Source of the DNA: Rhodoferax sp.
GTDB lineage: Bacteria > Pseudomonadota > Gammaproteobacteria > Burkholderiales > Burkholderiaceae_C
Direction: 5' to 3'
DNA: 60,383 bases
NCBI GenBank assembly: GCA_018063505.1
Contig: JAGPBF010000004.1
Location: 1-60,383 of the forward strand
Of this stretch, positions 8,748 to 22,025 are shown in pieces. Made by a program: the position numbers and the translations under genes. Each line of letters begins with the position of its first letter. Positions within the stretch are counted from its first letter, which is position 1. The notes below the pieces were generated by a model. That model was not told where the DNA came from, did no database searches, and saw nothing but the letters and a program-made list of their open reading frames with translations.

Positions 8748-9593
8748 CTAAGCGATGGCTGCCAAAACCGCCAGCGCCTGCATTGTCTCGCGCACATCAT
8801 GCACGCGGACGATGCTTGCGCCGCGTTCGACAGACAGCAAGGCGGCGGCCACGCTGGGCACCATGCGCGCATGCACGTCGAGCGAGGCCAGACTGGCCAA
8901 TGACTTGCTGGTGGCGGTGGCCAGCGACGACTTGCGCGACCATCCGGCCACCAGCGGATAACCGGCGGCCAGCAGTTCCCTCTGGTGTGCCAGCAGGCTG
9001 AAATTTTGCGCCACTGTCTTGCCAAAGCCGATGCCCGGGTCGATGACGATCCGCTCCGGCTGGACTCCGAGCGATTGCAGGCTTGAAGCGGCCGTGCGCA
9101 GGAAAGCCAATACCTGGGCAACGACATCGCCCTGCATGGGTTCGACCTGCATGGTCTGCGGCTCGCGATGCATATGCATCAGACAGACACCGCAATCCGG
9201 GTATCGCGCAACCATGGCCGCGGCGCCGGGCTGGCGCAAGGCCCAGATGTCGTTGATGATGTCTGCCCCCATATCGAGTACGGCCTGCATCACTTCAGGT
9301 TTGTAGGTGTCAACCGACACCGGCACGCCCATCGCCACTGCGCCACGCACGACCGGCAACACCCGCGCCAACTCATCCTCCAGCGGCAGCGGCAAGGCGC
9401 CCGGACGGCTGGACTCGCCGCCGATATCGAGCACATGGGCGCCATCGGCCAGCAGCTTCTCGCAATGACGCAATGCAGCGGATGTGCTGGCGTGTTGCCC
9501 GCCGTCAGAGAATGAATCGGGCGTGACGTTGACGATGCCCATCACGCAGGGACGGGTCAAATCCAGTGCGAAACGGGAGGTCTGCCAGATCAT
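8748..9593 (-). CDS. folP: Dihydropteroate synthase
   Basis: 281 residues. FolP condenses 6-hydroxymethyl-dihydropterin diphosphate with p-aminobenzoate in folate synthesis. The signature GIVNVTPDSFSDGG lies at about residues 19-32, followed by GGESSRPGA, VSVDTYKPEV, the pterin-binding DIINDIWAL, IVIDPGIGFGKT and GWSRKS, all in the expected order. The sulfonamide-target loops look ordinary. The start is ATG 9593. The gene is separated from ftsH by an intrinsic terminator, so folP-glmM-GNAT probably has its own promoter in the 64-bp gap or depends on readthrough. Confidence 0.96.
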   Translation of the reverse strand: MIWQTSRFALDLTRPCVMGIVNVTPDSFSDGGQHASTSAALRHCEKLLADGAHVLDIGGESSRPGALPLPLEDELARVLPVVRGAVAMGVPVSVDTYKPEVMQAVLDMGADIINDIWALRQPGAAAMVARYPDCGVCLMHMHREPQTMQVEPMQGDVVAQVLAFLRTAASSLQSLGVQPERIVIDPGIGFGKTVAQNFSLLAHQRELLAAGYPLVAGWSRKSSLATATSKSLASLASLDVHARMVPSVAAALLSVERGASIVRVHDVRETMQALAVLAAIA

Positions 9594-9605
9594 CGGGTTT
9601 TACGC

Positions 9606-9630
9606 AAAAATGGGGCCGAGGCCCCATTTT
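9606..9630 (-). terminator. Intrinsic terminator downstream of ftsH
   Basis: Read on the minus strand, AAAATGGGGC and GCCCCATTTT form a perfect 10-bp stem around a 4-nt CTCG loop, followed by T residues. It lies between the ftsH stop at 9658 and the folP start at 9593. The A-rich other side means it could act in both directions. Confidence 0.8.
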
Positions 9631-9657
9631 CTGACTCACGCATGCGCACCGCGCCGA

Positions 9658-11580
9658 TCAAGCCGCCGTGGGCGCAGGATCGGGCGTCGCAACCGCCGGC
9701 GAACCGCCGGCGCCGCCACCACCACCGGTTGCGGGTGCCTTCGGTGTCCAGTCTTTCGGTGGACGCGGCGGCTTGCCACCCATGATGTCGTCGAGTTGCT
9801 CGGCGTCGATGGTTTCGTATTCCAGCAAGGCCTTGGCCATGGCATGCATCTTGTCCTGGTTGTCCTCGATCAGCTTGCGCGCCAGCGCATACTGCTGGTC
9901 GATGATGCGCCGCACTTCGGAGTCCACCTTCTGCATGGTCTGCTCGCTCATGTTGGTGGTCTTGGTCACCGAACGGCCCAGGAACACCTCGCCCTCGTTA
10001 TCGGCGTACACCATCGGGCCCAGCGCGTCGGTCATGCCATAACGGGTGACCATGTCACGTGCGATATGGGTGGCGCGTTCGAAGTCGTTGCTGGCACCGG
10101 TGGTCATCTGGTGCATGAATACTTCTTCGGCAATACGGCCGCCGAACAACATGCTGATCTGGTTGAGCATGTATTCGCTGTCGTAGCTGTAGCGGTCTTC
10201 GGCCGGCAGGCTCATCGTCACACCCAGTGCCCGCCCGCGCGGAATGATGGTGACCTTGTGCACCGGATCACACTTGGGCAGCATCCGGCCGATCAGCGCA
10301 TGGCCGGACTCGTGGTAGGCGGTATTGATACGCTCGCTCTCGGGCATCACCATGCTCTTGCGCTCGGGGCCCATCAGGATCTTGTCCTTGGCCTTCTCGA
10401 AATCCTGCATTTCCACGACCCGGGCGGCACGGCGGGCGGCCATCAGCGCGGCTTCGTTGCACAGGTTGGCCAGATCGGCACCGGACATGCCGGGTGTGCC
10501 GCGCGCAATGATGCTGGCATTGACGTCCTGGCCGAGCGGAACCTTGCGCATGTGCACATTGAGGATCTGCTCGCGGCCGCGGATATCTGGCAGCGTCACA
10601 TACACCTGGCGGTCAAAACGGCCGGGGCGCAACAAGGCTGCATCCAGAATGTCGGGCCGGTTGGTCGCCGCCACGACGATCACGCCTGCGTTGGTCTCGA
10701 AGCCATCCATCTCGACCAGCATCTGGTTCAGCGTCTGCTCGCGTTCGTCATTGCCACCGCCAAGGCCTGCGCCGCGCTGGCGACCGACCGCGTCGATTTC
10801 ATCGATGAAGATGATGCAAGGCGCATTTTTCTTGGCGTTGTCGAACATGTCGCGCACCCGCGCAGCACCGACACCGACAAACATCTCGACGAAATCCGAA
10901 CCGGATATCGAGAAGAACGGAACCTTGGCTTCGCCGGCAATACCCTTGGCCAGCAGTGTCTTGCCGGTACCCGGAGGCCCGACCAGCAGCAGGCCGCGCG
11001 GGATGCGGCCGCCAAGTTTCTGGAAACGCTGCGGGTCTTTCAGGAAGTCGACCACTTCCTTGACTTCTTCCTTGGCCTCGTCGCAACCCGCAACGTCGGC
11101 AAAGGTTACCTGATTGGTGCTCTCGTCGAGCATGCGCGCCTTGCTTTTGCCAAAGCTGAACGCACCACCCTTGCCACCGCCCTGCATCTGGCGCATGAAG
11201 TACACCCAGACACCAATGAGCAGCAGCATCGGACCCCAGCTGACGAGCAAGGTCATCAGCAACGAGCCTTCTTCGCGCGGCTTGACGTCAAACTTGACGT
11301 CGTTGTTGATCAGGTCACCGATCAGTCCGCGGTCGAGGTAGGTGGCAGTCGTGCGGATCTTGCGGTCATCGTTGGTGACGGCAATGATCTCGGTACCACC
11401 CTGGCCCTCCTGGATCAGCGCGCTCTTGATGCGTTTGCCACGCACTTCCTCCAGGAAATCCGAATACCCCACATAACCAGAGCTGGCGGCACTGCGGGTA
11501 TCGAACTGCTTGAATACAGTAAACAACACCATGGCGATGACCAGCCAGACGGCAACTTTAGAAAACCACTGATTATTCAA
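9658..11580 (-). CDS. ftsH: ATP-dependent zinc metalloprotease FtsH
   Basis: 640 residues. FtsH is a membrane-anchored AAA+ protease that removes misassembled membrane proteins and, in studied bacteria, sigma-32 and LpxC. Two N-terminal membrane segments ([15 protein letters not shown] and [21 protein letters not shown]) flank a periplasmic region. Walker A GPPGTGKT is near residues 201-208, Walker [12 protein letters not shown] near 256-266, the SRH region follows and the zinc motif HESGH is near 423-427. The tail is Pro/Gly/Ala-rich. I place the start at TTG 11580 (LNNQWFSK), which has GGAG six bases upstream and matches related FtsH N-termini; an in-frame TTG at 11592 would put that GGAG inside the coding region. 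LpxC turnover links it to the lipid A genes in this window. Confidence 0.97.
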   Translation of the reverse strand: MNNQWFSKVAVWLVIAMVLFTVFKQFDTRSAASSGYVGYSDFLEEVRGKRIKSALIQEGQGGTEIIAVTNDDRKIRTTATYLDRGLIGDLINNDVKFDVKPREEGSLLMTLLVSWGPMLLLIGVWVYFMRQMQGGGKGGAFSFGKSKARMLDESTNQVTFADVAGCDEAKEEVKEVVDFLKDPQRFQKLGGRIPRGLLLVGPPGTGKTLLAKGIAGEAKVPFFSISGSDFVEMFVGVGAARVRDMFDNAKKNAPCIIFIDEIDAVGRQRGAGLGGGNDEREQTLNQMLVEMDGFETNAGVIVVAATNRPDILDAALLRPGRFDRQVYVTLPDIRGREQILNVHMRKVPLGQDVNASIIARGTPGMSGADLANLCNEAALMAARRAARVVEMQDFEKAKDKILMGPERKSMVMPESERINTAYHESGHALIGRMLPKCDPVHKVTIIPRGRALGVTMSLPAEDRYSYDSEYMLNQISMLFGGRIAEEVFMHQMTTGASNDFERATHIARDMVTRYGMTDALGPMVYADNEGEVFLGRSVTKTTNMSEQTMQKVDSEVRRIIDQQYALARKLIEDNQDKMHAMAKALLEYETIDAEQLDDIMGGKPPRPPKDWTPKAPATGGGGGAGGSPAVATPDPAPTAA

Positions 11581-11621
11581 ACGAGGCTCCAATCATGGGG
11601 CGACAATTAACCCAAAGGGCA

Positions 11622-11648
11622 GTTCGGGGCCATTTTAGGCGTTTCAAG
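11622..11648 (-). promoter_or_regulatory. Candidate sigma-32 (heat-shock) promoter of ftsH
   Basis: On the minus strand, CTTGAAA (11648-11642) is followed after 12 bases by CCCCGAAC (11629-11622). The known sigma-32 consensus is CTTGAAA, a 12-14 bp spacer and CCCCATNT. The -35 match is complete, the CCCC core of the -10 is present, and the spacing fits. It would give a leader of about 35 nt before the TTG start. FtsH is a known heat-shock gene in other proteobacteria. Confidence 0.6.
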
Positions 11649-11730
11649 GTGGCCGCCACCGTAATTGCAACGGTACAACCACAGTAGCCAAGCGGTATTG
11701 CGGACAAATCGCGGCACTTTGCGACACATA

Positions 11731-12441
11731 TCAAGCTTCTTTCGCCTGGATCAGGCCCAGACCGACCAGAAAGGTCTCGGCAGACTTGTCGCGCGAAGCC
11801 TTGGGCTTGATCGGCTTTACCACCAGAAACGATTCCTTGAACAGTTTTACCAGTTGGCTGTAACCGCTGCCGTGGAAAACCTTGACCACCAGCGAGCCCT
11901 GCGGCTTCATGTGGTTCTGGCTGAATTCGATCGCCAGCTCGACCAGATGCGCGATACGCGCAGCGTCGGCCGTGGCAATGCCCGAGAGATTCGGCGCCAT
12001 GTCGGACACCACGATATCGGCCAGCTGCCCGCCCATGGCGGCCGTCACCCGTGCCAGCATCTCCGGCTCGCGAAAATCACCCTGCAGAAACTGCACACCC
12101 TCGATCGGCTCCATCGGCAGAATATCCAGCGCAAGAATGCGGCCATTGAGTTCGCCCACTGCCGCCCCGCCACCGGTGGCCGACCTGGGCGACATGCGGT
12201 TGCGCACATACTGGCTCCAAGCGCCCGGCGTACTGCCCAGGTCCACCACCAGCTGGCCCGGACGGATCAGTTGCAGGCTCTCATCGATTTCCTTGAGCTT
12301 GTAAGCGGCGCGTGCCCGGTATCCGTCGCGCTGCGCCAGCTTGACATAGGGATCGTTGATATGGTCGTGCAACCAGGCCTTGTTGAGCTTCTTCTTGCTC
12401 TTGGTCTTGGTCTTGGTCTTGGTATTCATGACTGCTTCCAT
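11731..12441 (-). CDS. rlmE: 23S rRNA 2'-O-ribose methyltransferase RlmE (FtsJ/RrmJ)
   Basis: About 236 residues. RlmE methylates the 2'-OH of U2552 in the 23S rRNA A-loop during late 50S assembly. The core begins [20 protein letters not shown]. The SAM motif is [15 protein letters not shown], where most relatives have LGAAPGGW; then come [23 protein letters not shown] and [12 protein letters not shown], which supply the expected catalytic Lys/Asp residues. ATG 12441 (GAGGA four bases away) and ATG 12429 are both plausible starts; a GTG at 12456 is less so. The N-terminus has a TKTKTKTK run from a hexanucleotide repeat. The pairing with ftsH is the usual arrangement. Confidence 0.95.
   Translation of the reverse strand: MEAVMNTKTKTKTKSKKKLNKAWLHDHINDPYVKLAQRDGYRARAAYKLKEIDESLQLIRPGQLVVDLGSTPGAWSQYVRNRMSPRSATGGGAAVGELNGRILALDILPMEPIEGVQFLQGDFREPEMLARVTAAMGGQLADIVVSDMAPNLSGIATADAARIAHLVELAIEFSQNHMKPQGSLVVKVFHGSGYSQLVKLFKESFLVVKPIKPKASRDKSAETFLVGLGLIQAKEA
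12400..12423 (-). repeat. Tandem hexanucleotide repeat (ACCAAG)x4 in rlmE
   Basis: Four perfect copies of ACCAAG encode alternating Thr-Lys at the N-terminus of RlmE. The unit is a multiple of three, so changes in copy number would add or remove Thr-Lys pairs without breaking the frame. Confidence 0.85.
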
Positions 12442-12515
12442 TGTTTCCTCGATCACGGGCGCATGCGCGCCGGGGGCAGCCGCGCAGACCCTGTGGTTCG
12501 GTCGATAATAGCGCC

Positions 12516-12992
12516 ATGCCCCAAATACAGCTCACGCCAGCGCAACGCAAGGAACAGCGCGCCAACGCCCACCACCTGGACCCGGTGGTGATGATCGGCA
12601 ACGACGGCTGGACACCCGCCGTCAAGAAAGAGACCGAAGCCGCCCTCGACGCCCATGGCCTGATCAAGGTCCGGGTTTTCTCGGACGACCGCAGTGCCCG
12701 CGAAGCGCTTTTCCTGGCCATCGCCGACGAGCTCAGCGCCGCCCCGATCCAGCATATCGGCAAGCTGCTGGTGCTGTGGCGTCCGATGCCTGAGCGCGAG
12801 AAAACGATCGACGAAGACCGCGGCGCCGGACCGCGCGACGTCAAGGTCGTCAAATACAGCAAACGCCCTGGCCAACGGCCCGAAGTCAAGACCCTGCGGG
12901 TGCTCGGCAACCAGCGCCTGACTGTCGGGGGTCAGGTGAAACGGGCCAAGAAGGTCAAGCAGATCAGCGTCAAGAAACGCAGTCAAACCTGA
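12516..12992 (+). CDS. yhbY: YhbY/CRS1-YhbY family RNA-binding protein
   Basis: 158 residues from ATG 12516 ([19 protein letters not shown]). The CRS1-YhbY (CRM) fold spans about residues 5-100, with [27 protein letters not shown] and [10 protein letters not shown] as the conserved blocks. It associates with pre-50S ribosomal particles in E. coli. The C-terminal extension is very basic ([19 protein letters not shown]) and may add rRNA contacts. It is divergent from rlmE, another 50S maturation factor, across 74 bp, and its 3' end overlaps the convergent DUF4149 gene by 10 bp. Confidence 0.92.
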   Translation: MPQIQLTPAQRKEQRANAHHLDPVVMIGNDGWTPAVKKETEAALDAHGLIKVRVFSDDRSAREALFLAIADELSAAPIQHIGKLLVLWRPMPEREKTIDEDRGAGPRDVKVVKYSKRPGQRPEVKTLRVLGNQRLTVGGQVKRAKKVKQISVKKRSQT

Positions 12993-13405
12993 GCTGGCGG
13001 CTGCGGCCGGACCAGGCGCCAGAAGCTGACCGCCGCACACACCCACTGCAGCAGCCACATCCCGCTGCCCACCGCATGCCATAACGGCAGGTTGCTGCGG
13101 GCCACGATGCGCGGCGCAACGCCGAACTCAACCAGCAAGGCCAGCACCACACCTGCCAGCACGTAAGCCTGCGCAGAACGGGCACGTGCGGCCAGGCTGG
13201 CGCTGGTACCCATGACGGAGGCGAACAACAAGGCCACACCCAGCACCGTGGAGACCATGACCTGCACGCTGAACAGCTGTGCCGCCATGTTGCCAGCCAG
13301 CGCCTTTTCGGGCAGATGGGCGAACAGCAGGGGCACGACCCCGAAACCGAGCGTGGTCAGGCTGCCCCACCACAAGGCCGCCACCCACAAGGGCCAGGCG
13401 CGCAC
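12983..13405 (-). CDS. DUF4149 (TMEM205-like) membrane protein
   Basis: About 140 residues, nearly all in hydrophobic segments: PLWVAALWWGSLTTLGFGVVPL, VQVMVSTVLGVALLFASVM, AYVLAGVVLALLVEFGV and MWLLQWVCAAVSFWRLV, giving four predicted spans. The family is uncharacterised in bacteria. I choose GTG 13405 as the start because it lies just 4 bases after the greA stop, favouring translational coupling; an in-frame TTG at 13432 would overlap greA. The greA-DUF4149-yhbY order is conserved in Burkholderiales, but no function follows from it. Confidence 0.8.
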   Translation of the reverse strand: MRAWPLWVAALWWGSLTTLGFGVVPLLFAHLPEKALAGNMAAQLFSVQVMVSTVLGVALLFASVMGTSASLAARARSAQAYVLAGVVLALLVEFGVAPRIVARSNLPLWHAVGSGMWLLQWVCAAVSFWRLVRPQPPAQV

Positions 13406-13409
13406 TGCT

Positions 13410-13886
13410 TCAGATATATTGGACCGCGACAATTTCGTAATGGCGGGTACCGCCAGGCGCCACCACCTCGGCGCTGTCCCCGACTTCCTTGCCGATCAGC
13501 GCACGTGCAATCGGGCTGCCGATGTTGATCAGGCCCAGCTTGAGATCGGCCTCGTCTTCACCGACGATCTGGTACTTGACCTTCTGCCCGGAATCCTCGT
13601 CCTCGAGCTCGACGGTGGCGCCAAACACCACCCGGCCGCTGGCGTCCAGCGCCGTCGGGTCGATGATCTGGGCCGCTGACAGCTTGCCTTCGACTTCCTG
13701 GATACGGCCTTCGATGAAGCCCTGGCGGTCTTTGGCCGCTTCGTATTCCGCGTTTTCGCTCAAGTCGCCCTGAGCGCGCGCTTCAGCGATCGCGCCGATG
13801 ACCCAGGGCCGATCGACCGTCTTGAGTCGGTGCAACTCGGCCTTGAGCTTGTCGGCGCCAAGTTTGGTGATGGGTATTGTTGCCAT
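13410..13886 (-). CDS. greA: Transcription elongation factor GreA
   Basis: 158 residues from ATG 13886, the canonical GreA length. GreA rescues backtracked RNA polymerase by stimulating transcript cleavage through the secondary channel. The coiled-coil N-terminus is [21 protein letters not shown] and the acidic tip region contains [18 protein letters not shown], which carries the essential Asp/Glu pair. The FKBP-like C-terminal domain ends [16 protein letters not shown] start at 13919 is rejected because it adds residues not seen in GreA. It lies 74 bp downstream of carB on the same strand. Confidence 0.97.
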   Translation of the reverse strand: MATIPITKLGADKLKAELHRLKTVDRPWVIGAIAEARAQGDLSENAEYEAAKDRQGFIEGRIQEVEGKLSAAQIIDPTALDASGRVVFGATVELEDEDSGQKVKYQIVGEDEADLKLGLINIGSPIARALIGKEVGDSAEVVAPGGTRHYEIVAVQYI

Positions 13887-13960
13887 GAAATCTTCCGTCC
13901 AAAAAATGACAGGGAGCACAGGGCGCCAGGCGCCGGGTGCTCCCTGAGGGGCTGATGGAA

Positions 13961-17189
<3,229 letters not shown>

Positions 17190-17197
<8 letters not shown>

Positions 17198-18392
17198 TTT
17201 CACTCCGGCGGGACTGGTCCATGAGCGCCGTGAAGCGCTCGAACAGATAGGCGATGTCGTGTGGCCCCGGAGATGCCTCCGGATGGCCCTGGAAACACAA
17301 GGCGGGTTTGTCGGTGCGTCGCAGGCCTTGCAAGGTGCCGTCAAACAGGCTCACATGGGTTGGCACCAGGTTGGCCGGCAGGCTGTCGGGATCGACCGCG
17401 AAGCCATGGTTCTGGCTGGTGATGCTGACGCGGCCGGTATCGATGTCCTTGACCGGGTGGTTGGCGCCGTGATGGCCGAACTTCATCTTGAAGGTACGGG
17501 CACCCGATGCCAGCGCCAGGATCTGGTGACCCAGGCAGATGCCGAAGATCGGGATGTTCGTGTCCAGCAGCTGGCGCACGGCGGCAATCGCGTAGTCGCA
17601 GGGTTCCGGGTCGCCAGGGCCGTTGGACAGGAAGACCCCGTCCGGCGCCATAGCCAGCACCTGATCGGCGCTGGTCTGCGCAGGCACGACCGTCACCTTG
17701 CAACCGCGTTGCGCCAGCATGCGCAGAATGTTGTGCTTGATGCCGAAGTCATAAGCCACCACGTGGTAACGCGCATCGGTCAATGCGCCGAAGTCGGCCG
17801 GACCGTCCTGCTTGGGCCCCGTCAGCGACCATTCGGTCTGGGTCCAGGCATAGGTTTCCCGAACCGTGACGACACGGGCCAGGTCCAGCCCGGTCATGGC
17901 CGGCGCTGCGCGGGCCAAAGCCAGCGCTTCAGCGATCCGTGCATCCGAGACGGCTTCACCGAAGGCCAGGCCCAGAATGCAGCCATTTTGCGCACCCTGG
18001 CTGCGGATCTGCCGCGTCAGCTTGCGGGTATCGATGTTGGCAATTGCAACCGTATTGGCGGCCTGCAGATAGGATTCGAGCGTGCCGGTCAGGCGGAAAT
18101 TGGAGGCAACAGCAGGCAGATTACGTATCACAAGGCCTGCGGCCTGCACCTTGCGCGACTCCGCATCCTGCGGGTTGACGCCATAGTTGCCGATATGCGG
18201 GTAGGTCAGCGTGACGATTTGCTGGCAGTAGCTCGGATCGGTGAGTATTTCCTGGTACCCCGTCATCGAGGTGTTGAATACCACTTCGCCAACGCAGGCA
18301 CCGGTCGCACCGATGGACTCGCCAATGTAAATCGTGCCGTCCGCGAGGGCCAGTATGGCCAGAGGATAGGTTCCCTTGAGAGACAGAAGCAC
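17190..18392 (-). CDS. carA: Carbamoyl-phosphate synthase small subunit (glutaminase)
   Basis: About 400 residues. CarA hydrolyses glutamine and passes ammonia to CarB. The N-terminal domain has [17 protein letters not shown] and [16 protein letters not shown]; the class I amidotransferase domain has [15 protein letters not shown], the nucleophile loop [13 protein letters not shown] and the [11 protein letters not shown] His/Glu. I set the start at GTG 18392, preceded by GGAGAA at ideal spacing. The only longer in-frame option is a TTG at 18425 without a ribosome-binding site. The leader is long and structured (see findings). Confidence 0.96.
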
Positions 18393-18516
18393 GGGGTTCT
18401 CCGGATGGGTTACGGGTACGCCCAAGCATCCGCAAGACCTGCTACAGGTTGCTGCTTTTCAAAGGGGGATTTGACTTGCGAATCGCTTGGGGCGCTTGCT
18501 TTCGGGAAAGCCACGC

Positions 18517-18522
18517 ATTATA
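18517..18522 (-). promoter_or_regulatory. Candidate -10 element of carA
   Basis: A perfect TATAAT on the minus strand, with no good -35 at the standard distance. Initiation near 18510 would leave a leader of about 118 nt before the GTG start. That leader contains a GCTTTC/GAAAGC stem, an ACCTG/CAGGT stem and a CGCCCCAAGC segment complementary to GCTTGGGCG further on. Confidence 0.5.
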
Positions 18523-18573
18523 GAACAGCCATAACGCGCGGCGCCCGCCTTGCCTGGCGCCGCAGCCAGGTGC

Positions 18574-19362
18574 TCAAGGCATGTTCGCAGCCGCGCTGGC
18601 ATGCAGACAGATCGCCGCCGCCGCCGCGACGTTCAACGATTCCTCACCACCGGGCTGGGCAATCCGGCACCAGGCACTTGCATGCTGCGCCAACGCTGCA
18701 TCGACGCCCTGCCCTTCATGGCCGAAAGCCCACGCACAAGGCCAGGGCAAGCGCTGCGCATGCAGCAGTTCCCCTTGGTGCGAACTCGTGACCACCAGCG
18801 GCACGCCGATGGCCATGACCTCGTGCGCCGCCAGGCCCTCGACCAGATTCAGGCCGAAATGGGCCCCCATGCCGGCACGCAAGACCTTGGGCGACCACAA
18901 GGCGGCAGTGCCACTGAGCGCCAGTACCTGGCGGAACCCGAACGCAGCGGCGCTGCGCAGGATCGAGCCCACGTTGCCTGCATCCTGCACCCGGTCAAGC
19001 ACCACCGAGGCCACGGCCGTCTGCGGTGCAGCCGTGGCAGGCAGGTCGAGCACGAAGCCCATGCGTGCGGGCGACTCCAGACTGCTGAACTCGTCGAACA
19101 CGGCATCGGGCACCACCACGACCCTGGCGACATCGGGCGCCCAGATGGCGCCCGACGCTGCCCATGATGACTCGGCAAACACAGCCATGGCCGGGACGAT
19201 TGCGCGTTGCAGCGCAGCGCGGCAAAGATGATCGCCTTCGACCCAGATCTGCCCTTGCTTGCGATAAGCGGTGTTGTGCTTGGCCAGGCGTCGCAACAGC
19301 TTGACCAGTGGGTTGTCGCGCGAGTGAACCTGCGCAACCTGCGGGTCGGCATCAACGGACAT
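18574..19362 (-). CDS. TrmH/SpoU-family RNA 2'-O-methyltransferase
   Basis: 262 residues. The SPOUT trefoil-knot signature is clear: [20 protein letters not shown] (motif 1 with the catalytic Arg), then [11 protein letters not shown] and [16 protein letters not shown] (motif 3). The N-terminal ~90 residues form the substrate-binding domain typical of the 23S rRNA enzymes such as RlmB or of tRNA-modifying relatives; the target base is not resolved. The ATG at 19362 overlaps the rnhB coding end by 11 bp. It is the last gene of the long envelope operon; a CCTGGC/GCCAGG hairpin just past its stop (18553-18570) may mark the end of the message. Confidence 0.9.
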   Translation of the reverse strand: MSVDADPQVAQVHSRDNPLVKLLRRLAKHNTAYRKQGQIWVEGDHLCRAALQRAIVPAMAVFAESSWAASGAIWAPDVARVVVVPDAVFDEFSSLESPARMGFVLDLPATAAPQTAVASVVLDRVQDAGNVGSILRSAAAFGFRQVLALSGTAALWSPKVLRAGMGAHFGLNLVEGLAAHEVMAIGVPLVVTSSHQGELLHAQRLPWPCAWAFGHEGQGVDAALAQHASAWCRIAQPGGEESLNVAAAAAICLHASAAANMP

Positions 19363-19975
19363 GCAGAACTTCCGTTACCGGCGCAAAGCTGCGGCGATGC
19401 TCCGGGCAGGCGCCAAACCGGCGCAATGCGGCCAGATGCTGGGCGGTACCGTAACCCTTGTGGCTGGCAAAACCGTAATCGGGATACTCGACGTCGAGTT
19501 GTGTGCACCACCGATCCCGATGCACCTTGGCAATGATCGATGCGGCCGAAATCTCTGCCACCAGCGCGTCTCCGCCAATGATGGCTTCTGCACGCACGTT
19601 CAACACCGGAATCCGATTGCCGTCTATCAACACCTTGCCCGGCGTCAGCCGAAGCCCTTGCACCGCGCGACGCATCGCCAGCATGGTGGCCTGCAGGATA
19701 TTGATCGCATCGATTTCCTGTACCGACGCCGAGCCAACCGCGCAACACAACGCCCGGGCACAGATCAGGTCGAACAGGCGTTCGCGCTGGTTGGCGCTGA
19801 GCTTCTTGGAATCGGCCAGCCCCTTGATCGGATTGCGCGGATCCAGAATCACCGCCGCTGCGACCACGGGACCGGCCAGCGGACCCCGGCCGGCCTCATC
19901 CACACCGGCGATCAGTCCGGGGCTGTCCCAGGGGAGGTGCGCCTGTTCAGGCGCCAAGCAGATTCTCGATCGCAT
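19352..19975 (-). CDS. rnhB: Ribonuclease HII
   Basis: 207 residues. RNase HII removes RNA primers and misincorporated ribonucleotides from DNA. The active-site strand is [20 protein letters not shown] with the Asp-Glu pair, followed by [21 protein letters not shown] with the third acidic residue, and [14 protein letters not shown] with the fourth. ATG 19975 lies inside the last codons of lpxB (29-bp overlap); a TTG at 19957 is an alternative. It follows lpxB as in most proteobacteria. Confidence 0.95.
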   Translation of the reverse strand: MRSRICLAPEQAHLPWDSPGLIAGVDEAGRGPLAGPVVAAAVILDPRNPIKGLADSKKLSANQRERLFDLICARALCCAVGSASVQEIDAINILQATMLAMRRAVQGLRLTPGKVLIDGNRIPVLNVRAEAIIGGDALVAEISAASIIAKVHRDRWCTQLDVEYPDYGFASHKGYGTAQHLAALRRFGACPEHRRSFAPVTEVLHVR

Positions 19976-21203
19976 TGGTCGCCAGGGTGGAGGTATCGCG
20001 CTGCAGTTGCCGATGCAGGACTTCGAAACGTTGCTGCAATCGGGTCACCCGATCCGGTGCGTCCAGCCACTGCCCCACGGCATCGGCCATGGCCCGCGGA
20101 TTCGCCTGCTCCTGCAACAGTTCGGGAACCACAAAATCCTGGCACAGGATGTTGGGCAGGCCCACCCAGGGTTGGAGCCGCTTGCGCCGCATGATCTGCC
20201 ATGACAGCCAATGCATGTTGTAGGCAATCACCATCGGCCGCTTGAACAGCGCGGCCTCCAGTGTGGCGGTACCGCTGGCGATCAGCGTCACGTCGCAGGC
20301 CGCCAGCGCAAGATGCGACATCCCGGTGAGGATACGTACCTGATCGGCCACGCCGGCTTCACCGGCGATCTGCTCGACCAGGCCTTGCCAGGCCGGTATC
20401 GCAGGCACGACACACTGCAGCCCGGGCCGCTCGCGCAGCAGCAGCCTGGCCGCTGCAAAAAAGCGCCGCGCCAGATAGTCGATTTCCGAGCGCCGGCTGC
20501 CCGGCAGAATCGCCAGCACCGGCGCACCATTGTCGAGCCCCAGTTGCGCACGCGCGCCGGCACGGTCTGCGTGCATGGGAATCACGTCGGCCAGCGGATG
20601 CCCCACGAAACTGGCCGACACGCCATGGCGCTGCAGCAACTCCGGCTCGAACGGGAACAGGCACAACATGTGATCGACACTGGCCCGGATTTTCTCCAGT
20701 CGCTTGGCACGCCAGGCCCAGACCGACGGGCAGACAAAGTGCACAGTGCGGATGCCGGCGCGTTTGAGATCCCGTTCGAGCTGCAGATTGAAATCGGGCG
20801 CATCGACACCGATGAACACATCGGGCTTGTGCTGCAGCAGCCGGGTCTTGAGTTGCTCGCGGATGCCGGTGATCGCACGGTAGTGGCGCAACACTTCGAC
20901 GTAACCACGCACCGCCAGTCGTTCACTCGGCCACCAGGCATCGAAGCCGTGGGCCGCCATGTGCGTGCCGCCTATACCGGCGCTGCGCAGATCCGGCCAG
21001 CGTGTGCGCATGCCGCCCAGCAGCAGACCGGCCAGCAGATCGCCCGAAGCCTCGCCTGCGACCATCGCCACCGCCGGACCACGCAAGGGCCTGCCGGCCG
21101 CTTCAGTGTGTCCCCGGCCCTGGCTACGCAAAACACCTTGAGAAGGCGCAACAAATCCCAGGGGCGATCCCGGGCTTTCCTGTGAGACGAGCACAGCACA
21201 CAT
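19947..21203 (-). CDS. lpxB: Lipid-A-disaccharide synthase
   Basis: 418 residues. LpxB joins UDP-2,3-diacylglucosamine and lipid X to make the beta-1,6 disaccharide of lipid A at the inner membrane. It has [63 protein letters not shown] and [21 protein letters not shown], the full GT-B family set. The N-terminal extension before [11 protein letters not shown] is about 45 residues, longer than usual and Pro/Gly-rich, so the true start could lie downstream of ATG 21203, although that ATG sits only 6 bp past lpxA. Confidence 0.96.
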   Translation of the reverse strand: MCAVLVSQESPGSPLGFVAPSQGVLRSQGRGHTEAAGRPLRGPAVAMVAGEASGDLLAGLLLGGMRTRWPDLRSAGIGGTHMAAHGFDAWWPSERLAVRGYVEVLRHYRAITGIREQLKTRLLQHKPDVFIGVDAPDFNLQLERDLKRAGIRTVHFVCPSVWAWRAKRLEKIRASVDHMLCLFPFEPELLQRHGVSASFVGHPLADVIPMHADRAGARAQLGLDNGAPVLAILPGSRRSEIDYLARRFFAAARLLLRERPGLQCVVPAIPAWQGLVEQIAGEAGVADQVRILTGMSHLALAACDVTLIASGTATLEAALFKRPMVIAYNMHWLSWQIMRRKRLQPWVGLPNILCQDFVVPELLQEQANPRAMADAVGQWLDAPDRVTRLQQRFEVLHRQLQRDTSTLATNAIENLLGA

Positions 21204-21209
21204 CGGGCG

Positions 21210-22004
21210 TCACCGGACGATTCCGCGCTGTGGCGACACGTCCGCCAGGAACGACGCCATCAGCGCCACATCCGGTTGCGCCTCGGGATACGCCGTGGTC
21301 AGGTTCTCGATGGTGGCGCGTGCCCGCTCCAGCGTCAGGTCGTCGCGGTAAAGCGCCTTGTGCATGGCCTTGACCGCCGCCAGCCGCTCGGCCGAGAAAC
21401 CGCGCCGGCGCAGGCCCTCGTAATTCATCGAACGCGCCGCTGCAGGCTGGCCCTGGCACATCACGAACGGCGGCAGGTCGGCAAACAACAAGGCACACAT
21501 GGAACTCATGCTGTGGGCCCCGATACGCACGAACTGGTGCACGACGGTGAAGCCGCCCAGGATCGCCCAGTCACCGACATGCACATGGCCGGCCAATTGC
21601 GTATTGTTGGCAAAAATCGTGTGGCTGCCGACCTGGCAATCATGTGCCAGATGCACATAGGCCATGATCCAGTTGTCGTCGTGTACCCGGGTCACACCCT
21701 GGTCACCGGGTGAACCGATGTTGAAGGTGCAGAACTCGCGAATCGTGTTGCGATCGCCGATATGCAGCTCGCAGGGCTCGCCCGCGTATTTCTTGTCTTG
21801 CGGAATCGCACCCAGCGAATTGAACTGGAAAATGCGGTTGTCGCGCCCGATCCGGGTATGGCCTTCGATGACGCAATGCGCACCGACCGTGGTGCCAGCC
21901 CCTATGCGGACATGCGGACCGATGACCGCATAAGGACCGATGAGCACGGAGGCGTCAATTTCGGCGGCCTTGTCGACGATGGCCGTAGGGTGGATGTTCT
22001 GCAC
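21210..22004 (-). CDS. lpxA: Acyl-ACP--UDP-N-acetylglucosamine O-acyltransferase
   Basis: About 264 residues. LpxA catalyses the first step of lipid A synthesis. The left-handed beta-helix hexapeptide repeats run from [20 protein letters not shown] to about residue 185, with the catalytic His in [11 protein letters not shown], then the helical C-terminus ([21 protein letters not shown]). I favour GTG 22004 ([10 protein letters not shown]) by family alignment; a TTG at 22019, 6 bp past the fabZ stop, is the other option. Neither has a strong ribosome-binding site, suggesting coupling to fabZ. Confidence 0.95.
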   Translation of the reverse strand: MQNIHPTAIVDKAAEIDASVLIGPYAVIGPHVRIGAGTTVGAHCVIEGHTRIGRDNRIFQFNSLGAIPQDKKYAGEPCELHIGDRNTIREFCTFNIGSPGDQGVTRVHDDNWIMAYVHLAHDCQVGSHTIFANNTQLAGHVHVGDWAILGGFTVVHQFVRIGAHSMSSMCALLFADLPPFVMCQGQPAAARSMNYEGLRRRGFSAERLAAVKAMHKALYRDDLTLERARATIENLTTAYPEAQPDVALMASFLADVSPQRGIVR

Positions 22005-22025
22005 GCTGGGCCCACGCAAGACTGG

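Noticed and set aside
9484-11610. A 708-codon open frame antisense to ftsH
   Set aside because: No recognisable domain; it mirrors the codon structure of ftsH.
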